Of a stretch of 35,863 nucleotides of DNA, positions 29,992 to 35,863 are shown piece by piece. Under the pieces are notes generated by a model. The model had not been told where the DNA came from. It was given only the letters and a program-made list of their open reading frames with translations, and did not search any database. How positions within the stretch are numbered: the stretch's first letter is position 1; every line of letters begins with the position of its first letter. Source of the stretch: Oscillospiraceae bacterium (lineage in GTDB: Bacteria; Bacillota; Clostridia; Oscillospirales; UBA929); assembly GCA_031254195.1 (NCBI GenBank), contig JAIRUW010000062.1, forward strand, positions 1-35,863, in the 5' to 3' direction. The position numbers and the translations under genes were made by a program.

Positions 29992-31729
29992 ACGCGAAAA
30001 GCTGATCGAAGCGCTGGACCGCGTTCATATGCCGGAGAGTTTATATGCCAAAACGCTGGACGCCATGCGTCAGCAAAAACGGAGGCGCGTCTCGTTCGAG
30101 GGGTTCGGGCGGTGGGCGGCCATCGCGGCGTCTATTGCTGTGTTGGCTTTGGGCGGCTCGTTTATGTGGCGGTATCTGTTCGGCGACCTAAAGCCGGAAC
30201 CCGGCCCCGTCACCGTGACGCCGTCTGTTGTTACAGAAAGTCCGACACCGGAAACCCCGCCGCCGGAAAGCCCATCGCCGCCCGCCGAACCTTCGCCGTC
30301 CCCTGACCTTGGTTACGAGCCCCTCCAGCTCGACCTGAGTTTCCTCATCGACATTGACTGGCCGGATTCCCCGGCGTCATACACCCCAGAATTCAAAGTC
30401 TTCCCGCTGACCAGCACACCGGCGGTCTATCTAACCGGCATTGACGGCCCGGTCACCTTTGTCGATGAAAACCTCAACCTTGTCAATCTGCCTTTTGAAC
30501 CAAAAAGCTATATATATTTCACCGCAGGTTATGCTCTCCATCATCCCGACTACAGCTGGCCTCACGGTTGGGTGCTGATGCTGGCGGACGGAACCATCCC
30601 GCGCGATTCGGACGGGAATTACATCATGCTATACGGTGAAGGGCATAACTTCGCTGCCGCGCATTTGATAGGGGCTACCGTTATTACCCATGGAACGCCT
30701 GACCGAAACGGCGGGGCAAAATACGGGCTTTATGATATAGAAGCGGGGATTCAGATACTGCCGAACGAGTATGACGCCATCATTACATTTGAATTGACAA
30801 AGTTCGCCGTAATGGAAGACAGCCGGGTCTGGCTGCTTGATTCAAAAGGGCACGAAATCTTCGTCTTCCCTGCCGATTCGCAGGCACATGTTCGTATGGG
30901 TGATTTCAGCTTCCTGTCCAGCGTGCATTATATCAGGGAGAATGAGCGGCTGTTTTACAAGGAAGATGATTTGGCGCGTTTGGGGTATGATGGCATTCAG
31001 CGGTGGGGTAAGAACTACATTGCCTATAGTTGGGACGGTTCGATTTTTAGTCCGTTCTACCTTTTTGATTCCGACGGATATGAGATTTACAGAACGCGGC
31101 AGAATCGTTTTACCATAGACGGCGAGTTTTTGACCGTTGCCACCCAAGAAGGTTTTACTGTGCTCAATCTGAATGGGATTGCCTTTGATTTCCCCGTTGT
31201 GATTGATTGGGATTCTGTGGTCACGGATGTTCGGTTTGAGGGAGGGGAGGTGTATTGGACGCAGATTTACCGGTTCGAACATGCCGATCATGAATGGAGT
31301 TACGATTATTATTATTACGCGGTTGACGAGGCGGGAAATGTACGCACAACAGACCAGCCCCAGTCCGGGCGCTTTGAAGGAAACATATATAATGATAGCA
31401 CCGCGCGCATGTATAAGCTATATGATATATACGGCAATATCCTGTTGAGTATATCTTTTGACGATGGATACATCAACATACTCGGCGAATTTACGCTTTT
31501 AAGCCTGTATAATGATGAGATCAACCCGGTCGGCTCTGTGCCCTACGCAATATATAGTAACCACGACGTGAAATTGCTGATGGAAGACATCTACGGTTAT
31601 GTCTATCCCGCTCCAGACGGCGGCATCTTCGTCTACCTTGACGCAAATACCTGCGTCCTGCTGTATCCCGACGGGCGCACCGTACCTGTGCACAATGCGC
31701 CCGTGGTGAAAAGAATGACTTGGGGTTAG
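29984..31729 (+). CDS. Membrane-anchored anti-sigma-like sensor protein 2, WG-repeat-like ectodomain
   Basis: 581 residues from the ATG at 29984, which aligns with the start of sensor 1; an in-frame GTG at 29975 is an alternative. The order is a cytoplasmic segment (1-43, HMPESLYAKTLDAMRQQKRR), a membrane helix (44-66), a Pro/Ser/Glu linker (ESPSPPAEPSPSP), then an ectodomain of about 470 residues with LDLSFLIDIDWP, VLMLADGTIPRDSDGNYIML, YGLYDIEAGIQILPNEYDAI and the conserved end GIFVYLDANTCVLLYPDGRT. The start overlaps the sigma-gene stop, so the two are co-translated; this is the primary anti-sigma candidate. The ectodomain probably folds as a propeller-like sensor outside the membrane (inference). 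Confidence 0.78.
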   Translation: MARREKLIEALDRVHMPESLYAKTLDAMRQQKRRRVSFEGFGRWAAIAASIAVLALGGSFMWRYLFGDLKPEPGPVTVTPSVVTESPTPETPPPESPSPPAEPSPSPDLGYEPLQLDLSFLIDIDWPDSPASYTPEFKVFPLTSTPAVYLTGIDGPVTFVDENLNLVNLPFEPKSYIYFTAGYALHHPDYSWPHGWVLMLADGTIPRDSDGNYIMLYGEGHNFAAAHLIGATVITHGTPDRNGGAKYGLYDIEAGIQILPNEYDAIITFELTKFAVMEDSRVWLLDSKGHEIFVFPADSQAHVRMGDFSFLSSVHYIRENERLFYKEDDLARLGYDGIQRWGKNYIAYSWDGSIFSPFYLFDSDGYEIYRTRQNRFTIDGEFLTVATQEGFTVLNLNGIAFDFPVVIDWDSVVTDVRFEGGEVYWTQIYRFEHADHEWSYDYYYYAVDEAGNVRTTDQPQSGRFEGNIYNDSTARMYKLYDIYGNILLSISFDDGYINILGEFTLLSLYNDEINPVGSVPYAIYSNHDVKLLMEDIYGYVYPAPDGGIFVYLDANTCVLLYPDGRTVPVHNAPVVKRMTWG

Positions 31730-31758
31730 GCTGCGGCTGCCTTGCTCATATTCTCCGT

Positions 31759-31787
31759 TTGATATGCCCGTAAACCTATGCTATAAT
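31759..31787 (+). promoter_or_regulatory. Separate promoter of the lipoprotein paralogue
   Basis: TTGATA, 17 bases, TATAAT, with a TG extended -10. It lies 34 bases before the ATG, so the lipoprotein can be made independently of the sigma operon. Confidence 0.75.
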
Positions 31788-31821
31788 TGCAATAGTAAAT
31801 AACAGGATAACGGAGGATATT

Positions 31822-33435
31822 ATGAAAAAACTAACGCTGCTTCTGTGTCTGCCTATTCTAGGGCTTTGTTTTGCCGCTTGCGCCGAAGACAGCGGCGGCA
31901 CACCCGCTTCTATCGCAACGCTTGAACCGGCGCCCATATCTACTCCGCCGGAAAGCCCCTCGCCGCCCGACGAACCTTCGCCGTCCCCTGCTCTTGGCTA
32001 CGAGCCTATCCAGCTCGACCTGAGCCAGATAATCATAGACATCGACTGGCCGGAGCCGCCCCAGTCATATGCGCCGGAATTCAAAGTCTTCCCGCTGAAC
32101 AGTTCGTCAGGGCACTGGAAAACCTATATCTCCGCCCCGATTACCTTCATAGACGAGCAGTTGAACCCCATCCCGCTGCCCTTTGAGCCGATGTCGTACA
32201 GCAATGTCCGGGCATTCTCCGATGACGGGACGTATACATTTACCAATATAGCGTACACACTTTGGAACGGCCAGGGCCATGTGCTGATGCTGGCCGACGG
32301 CACAGTGCCGCGCGGCGCGGATGGGGACTATATCTACCTGTATGACTACTATGAGAGCAGCTTTATTGTCATCGGCAGCTTGATCATAACCGGTAAGCTG
32401 GAGGGAGAGGACCCCGAAACATGGGTTTACCGAATGGGTTTATACGATTTGGAGGCACGGCAGGAAGTGCTGCCCCGCGAGTATGACGCGATTGAATCTA
32501 TCCAAAACAACTTTCTCTATGTCCGCAAAGGCGAGCTAAGCTGGCTGCTGGACGCGGAGGGGAACGAGCTGTACGCGTTCGCGGAAGGAGAAACGTACGG
32601 TATCGACTCCCCTAGTCGGCAAAGCATGGGCTCTCACTTTTACATCGACACGGAGAAGCGGTTCTTTTGCAGGATCCCCGTCATCAACGGGGAGCAATTC
32701 CCCACCCTTGAAATGTTTGGTGATTTTTACGTTACGCGCAACCGCGGCGGCACGGTTGCCGGTCCCCTGTACGTCTTTGACCGGACAGGGCTGGAGATAC
32801 ACCGCGTCCGGCAATTTTGGCATGTGGTAGACGACGAATTGATCATCTCCACCACAAAAGGCTTTGAGGTTATGGACAAAAGCGGGAATGTCCGGCTCTT
32901 CCCTGTTTCAGTCATCCGTCAGGTCACTTTGGCCCGCCTGATTGGCGACGAGGTACACTGGTCACAATTCGATTATGATTTAGGCACTGAAACGCACCAC
33001 GCCATCGATGAGGCGAGCAATATGCGTGTCACGGAAAGACCGGAACCGCCTAGCTATACCTTCCATAATTTCAACGGGCCGGTTTATTATGACGCAGACA
33101 CATGGCAGTACATTCTCCGCGGCGCGGACGGGCAAATCCTACTCGAAACGGACGATTATCTGTGGTACACCGGCGGCGATTTCGTCGTCCGTTCCCGCCC
33201 TGTTTATGATGATGGAATGCGGCGTGATTGCAGCGAACCGTACGCCGTCTACAACCTTGACGGCGACCTGCTTCTGGACGGCATTGACATCTTTGGCGTC
33301 ATTTATGAATCGCCGGCTCCCAATGGCGGCATGTTCGTCTACCTTGATGAAAATACCTGCGTCCTGCTAACCCCGGACGGGCGCACCGTGCCTGTGCACA
33401 ATGCGCCCGTGGTGGGAAAGGCATATCATGGTTAG
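31822..33435 (+). CDS. Lipoprotein paralogue of the sensor ectodomains
   Basis: 537 residues; GGAGG lies five bases before the ATG. A lipoprotein signal with lipobox CFAAC (Cys20) replaces the cytoplasmic and membrane parts of the two sensors. From the linker ESPSPPDEPSPSP onward it follows sensor 2: LGYEPIQLDLSQI, IDIDWPEPPQSYAPEFKVFP, VLMLADGTVPRGADGDYIYL, MGLYDLEARQEVLPREYDAI, and the end MFVYLDENTCVLLTPDGRTV then PVHNAPVV. It should be anchored on the outer membrane face without contact to the sigma factor, possibly as a co-receptor, ligand buffer or decoy (inference). Its stop overlaps that of the convergent ABC gene. Confidence 0.8.
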   Translation: MKKLTLLLCLPILGLCFAACAEDSGGTPASIATLEPAPISTPPESPSPPDEPSPSPALGYEPIQLDLSQIIIDIDWPEPPQSYAPEFKVFPLNSSSGHWKTYISAPITFIDEQLNPIPLPFEPMSYSNVRAFSDDGTYTFTNIAYTLWNGQGHVLMLADGTVPRGADGDYIYLYDYYESSFIVIGSLIITGKLEGEDPETWVYRMGLYDLEARQEVLPREYDAIESIQNNFLYVRKGELSWLLDAEGNELYAFAEGETYGIDSPSRQSMGSHFYIDTEKRFFCRIPVINGEQFPTLEMFGDFYVTRNRGGTVAGPLYVFDRTGLEIHRVRQFWHVVDDELIISTTKGFEVMDKSGNVRLFPVSVIRQVTLARLIGDEVHWSQFDYDLGTETHHAIDEASNMRVTERPEPPSYTFHNFNGPVYYDADTWQYILRGADGQILLETDDYLWYTGGDFVVRSRPVYDDGMRRDCSEPYAVYNLDGDLLLDGIDIFGVIYESPAPNGGMFVYLDENTCVLLTPDGRTVPVHNAPVVGKAYHG

Positions 33436-35582
33436 TCTCCTTGCCGGGCTGCGGCGCTCTTTTTGCTTGTCTGCCGCTGCGCCATAACGAGGTCGTAGTA
33501 AATCCCCTTCATTTTCAGCAGTTCCATATGCGTCCCGATCTCCGCGACCTTGCCTTTGTCTAAAACGATCAGGCGGTCGGCGGCGCGCAGTGTGGACAGC
33601 CGGTGGGCTATGGCGATGGTGGTGCGCCCTTTGGTCAGTTTTTGGAGGCTGTCTTGTATGGCGGCCTCCGTTTCCACGTCGAGGGAGCTGGTGGCTTCGT
33701 CGAGGATCAGGATGGGCGGGTTTTTGATGACCGCCCGCGCGATGGCCAGCCGCTGACGCTCCCCGCCGGAAATGGTGTGTCCGTTTTCGCCGATAACGGT
33801 GTTGTAGCCGTCCGGCATCTTCATGATGAAATCATGCGCCCCGCCGGCTTTACAGGCGGCGATGACCTCCTCCGGCGCCGCGCCGGGCTTGGCATAGATG
33901 ATGTTGTCATAAATCGTACCGGCGAACAGAAATGTGTCTTGAAAGACCACGCCGACATTTTCGTGCAGATGTTCCGGCGACATGTCGCGCAGGTCGGTAC
34001 CGCTGATGCTGACGCCGCCCGCATTGGGGTCGTACAGCCGCATGAGGAGGTTGATCAGGGTGGTCTTGCCGACGCCGCTTTTGCCCACAATGCCAATCAT
34101 CTCGCCCGGTTTGATGTCTAGGGAGATGTCTTTCAGCACCGGTTCGTACGACTTATACCCGAACGATACGCTGTCAAACCTCACGCCCCCGGTCAGCGGC
34201 ACGTCGGAGGGGTCTTCCTTGCCTGTGATGTCCGGCTCTTCGTCTAAAATCTCAAACACCTTGACCATCGAGGTCATGGCGTCGGCCAGCCAGCGCGGGA
34301 AGGAGACCAGCCAGCGCAGCGGCGCGTAGACATAGGCGATGTACATGGTGAACTGCACCAGTATGCCCAAGCTGAGGCCGCCGTCTAAGATGGCGCTGCC
34401 GCCAAAATAGAGGACTAGAAACTCTCCAATGCCGGTGAAGAAGACCATCGATGGGAAGAGCAGCGCCCAGAGTTTTTCGTTGCCGGACGACACCTCGGCC
34501 AGCTTGCGCGTCTCCCCGGCGAACTTATCAATCTCCCTGTCCTCGTTGCCGAAGGACTTGACGGTGCGGATGCCTTTGATGATGTCGTGCAGGATAGAGT
34601 TGCACTTGGAGCTGCGCCGCCACTGCCGCTCGTAACGGATGTGGATGAAATCCCAAAAGCGCGACATGGCGATCGTCACGACCGGGAGCGGCAGGACGAC
34701 CAGCAATGTCAGCCACGGGTTTGTGAAAAACAGGATGATCAGCACGATGACGAACATCCCGGCCTGCTCGACGCCCCAGCGGCCAATGTCGGTGATGAAA
34801 TCCTTGATGGTATTCGTGTCCTCCATCACGCGGCGGATCAGGTCACCGGGGGTTCGTTTGGACAGCGAGGACATCGAAAGCCGCTGCAACTTGTCATACG
34901 ACAGCGTCCGCAGCCGGTTCGCGTAGCCAAGGCTGGCGCGGTTGTAGGCGCGGGAAGAGAGGATAAAGATGGTCTCGCTCAGGCACCGCGCCAACAGCAT
35001 CGCGCCCGCGATGAAGACGACGTGAATCCACGGGCCGTTCATCGGCTCTAAATAACGATCGATAAGGTGGCGGTTGAGGAGCGGGATGAGCAGGTAGAAA
35101 ACCGACGCGACGCCCACGAATGTCTGCGCCCACGTAATGGCGCGGCGGAACGGGCGCAGCAGCTCCAGCGCCCGCTTTAGGACACTCGACCGGCTGTAGC
35201 AGAAGAGGCAGACGGCCAGGCCCTCGATCAGCGTCCTGCCGCACTTTTCGCAAACCCGCGTATCCTCCTGTTCAGGGATTACCGCCGTTTTGGTCTGGAT
35301 GTAATAATTGACGACCTTGCAAAACTCCCCGGCAGGCAGGAGGGAAGACATCGAAAAGCGGCAGAGCACCAGCTCCTCGCCGTCCCCGCGCTTCAAATAG
35401 ACCAGCCCGCAGCCCACCCCGGCCAGTACGGCGGCTTCTTCCGCGCCTTCCAGGCTGTGGTCAAAGAGCACAACGCCATCCAGCAACGCCGATACCCTGC
35501 CGTCACGGGAGAAGCGCAGCGTCCCGTCGCAGGGGCGCATGTGCTCGTTCAGGTCGTAGTGAAAAATATATGAGTCATTCAT
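33432..35582 (-). CDS. ABC exporter half-transporter with N-terminal zinc-ribbon module
   Basis: 716 residues, about 120 more than usual. Residues 1-130 form an extra module: a beta-rich part (SYIFHYDLNEHMRPCDGTLR, then SRDGRVSALLDGVVLFDHSL) and a zinc ribbon CEKC-x10-CLFC (Cys111, 114, 125, 128). The exporter core follows: six membrane helices (about 150-440) and an ATPase domain with Walker A GKSGVGKTT (about 505-513), signature TISGGERQRLAIARA, Walker B ILILDEATSSLD and the H-loop AHRLSTLR. It resembles MsbA/BmrA-type type IV exporters. GGAG lies seven bases before the ATG. The incomplete gene upstream ends 24 bases earlier and is likely in the same operon, perhaps encoding a partner half-transporter. 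Confidence 0.92.
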   Translation of the reverse strand: MNDSYIFHYDLNEHMRPCDGTLRFSRDGRVSALLDGVVLFDHSLEGAEEAAVLAGVGCGLVYLKRGDGEELVLCRFSMSSLLPAGEFCKVVNYYIQTKTAVIPEQEDTRVCEKCGRTLIEGLAVCLFCYSRSSVLKRALELLRPFRRAITWAQTFVGVASVFYLLIPLLNRHLIDRYLEPMNGPWIHVVFIAGAMLLARCLSETIFILSSRAYNRASLGYANRLRTLSYDKLQRLSMSSLSKRTPGDLIRRVMEDTNTIKDFITDIGRWGVEQAGMFVIVLIILFFTNPWLTLLVVLPLPVVTIAMSRFWDFIHIRYERQWRRSSKCNSILHDIIKGIRTVKSFGNEDREIDKFAGETRKLAEVSSGNEKLWALLFPSMVFFTGIGEFLVLYFGGSAILDGGLSLGILVQFTMYIAYVYAPLRWLVSFPRWLADAMTSMVKVFEILDEEPDITGKEDPSDVPLTGGVRFDSVSFGYKSYEPVLKDISLDIKPGEMIGIVGKSGVGKTTLINLLMRLYDPNAGGVSISGTDLRDMSPEHLHENVGVVFQDTFLFAGTIYDNIIYAKPGAAPEEVIAACKAGGAHDFIMKMPDGYNTVIGENGHTISGGERQRLAIARAVIKNPPILILDEATSSLDVETEAAIQDSLQKLTKGRTTIAIAHRLSTLRAADRLIVLDKGKVAEIGTHMELLKMKGIYYDLVMAQRQTSKKSAAARQGD

Positions 35583-35606
35583 AACTTGCTCCGTTTCCGT
35601 CAGACG

Positions 35607-35863
35607 TTAAAACGTCGATATAATTGATTTGCTGTACCACGCGGGTTCAAATTCCAGCTTCAGCATTTGACCGAATGTGACGCCGAAGGCGATAAAGGCA
35701 GACCCCACGGCTGTCAGTAAATTTCCGCTTATCATGTGGAGCGTCACGGTTCCGTCGCCGTTTTTCAGTTCGGTGACGTCTCTCATCCCTTTCATTTGCT
35801 CCATTGAAATGCCCTCTTCGATTAACGCCTCCTTGACGGCGCCCGCGACATACTCCCTGCCGT
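35607..35863 (-). CDS. C-terminal end of an unrecognised protein, truncated by the window edge
   Basis: The minus-strand frame is open from the right edge to the stop at 35607, giving 84 residues (GREYVAGAVKEALIEEGISM, then EQMKGMRDVTELKNGDGTVT and a hydrophobic stretch LLTAVGSAFIAFGVTFGQML). An internal ATG at 35804 lacks a ribosome site, so translation probably starts outside the window. It lies 24 bases before the ABC exporter gene in the same direction. I do not recognise the family. Confidence 0.55.
   Translation of the reverse strand, partial: GREYVAGAVKEALIEEGISMEQMKGMRDVTELKNGDGTVTLHMISGNLLTAVGSAFIAFGVTFGQMLKLEFEPAWYSKSIISTF

Noticed and set aside
30230..30310. Tandem repeats in the Pro/Ser linker as a possible CRISPR or minisatellite
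   Set aside because: They are codon-level repeats of a PSP-rich linker, without regular spacing or spacers.

Overview
The window looks like a chromosomal segment of a GC-rich member of the Clostridia (Firmicutes), probably a fibre-degrading anaerobe. The reasons are an IreB gene (a Firmicutes family), a protein made of the Spo0A DNA-binding domain, strong AGGAGG-type ribosome binding sites, consensus sigma-A promoters with 17-18 bp spacers, and GH5 and GH10 glycanases with a CUT1 sugar importer. I cannot name a genus. I see no tRNA, rRNA, CRISPR array, insertion sequence or phage gene. No stretch over 300 bases lacks a gene.

Layout. (1) 1-6825: polysaccharide-use locus on the minus strand. 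It holds a membrane-anchored carbohydrate-binding-like protein, a GH5 lipoprotein, LplB- and LplC-type permeases and the start of a solute-binding lipoprotein, with a divergent AraC regulator. (2) 6822-9782: tex and a YggS-family gene. (3) 9784-12503: a PadR-led operon (PadR, HAAS membrane protein, lipoprotein, HAD hydrolase) with a palindrome on its -35 box. (4) 12519-15706: an APH(3')-like kinase, a PRK06851-type ATPase, ireB, an orphan Hpt protein and a Cys-rich protein. (5) 15882-18716: a membrane-anchored GH10 xylanase divergent from an RluA-family pseudouridine synthase whose promoter implies a leaderless mRNA. (6) 18713-23035: potA-potB-potC, a DUF6054-like gene and potD, closed by a terminator. 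(7) 23013-24612: a three-regulator operon (TetR, TetR, receiver-less Spo0A domain). (8) 24682-27115: an operon for a PLDc_N protein, ABC ATPase, ABC-2 permease and a small membrane protein, resembling yxlE-yxlF-yxlG of the Bacillus sigY operon. (9) 27130-33435: an ECF sigma factor between two membrane proteins with almost identical cytoplasmic segments and large WG-repeat-like ectodomains, then a lipoprotein paralogue of the ectodomain. (10) 33432-35863: an ABC exporter with an extra N-terminal zinc-ribbon module and an incomplete upstream gene.

The strongest candidate for an undescribed system is region 9, perhaps together with the divergent region 8. One ECF sigma factor seems to be served by two membrane anti-sigma-like proteins with related ectodomains, plus a promoter-separate lipoprotein copy that could compete for ligand or act as co-receptor. 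The concept recalls SigI/RsgI polysaccharide sensing, but the sigma type and sensor domain differ. The second candidate is the Spo0A DNA-binding domain without a receiver, encoded with two TetR regulators.
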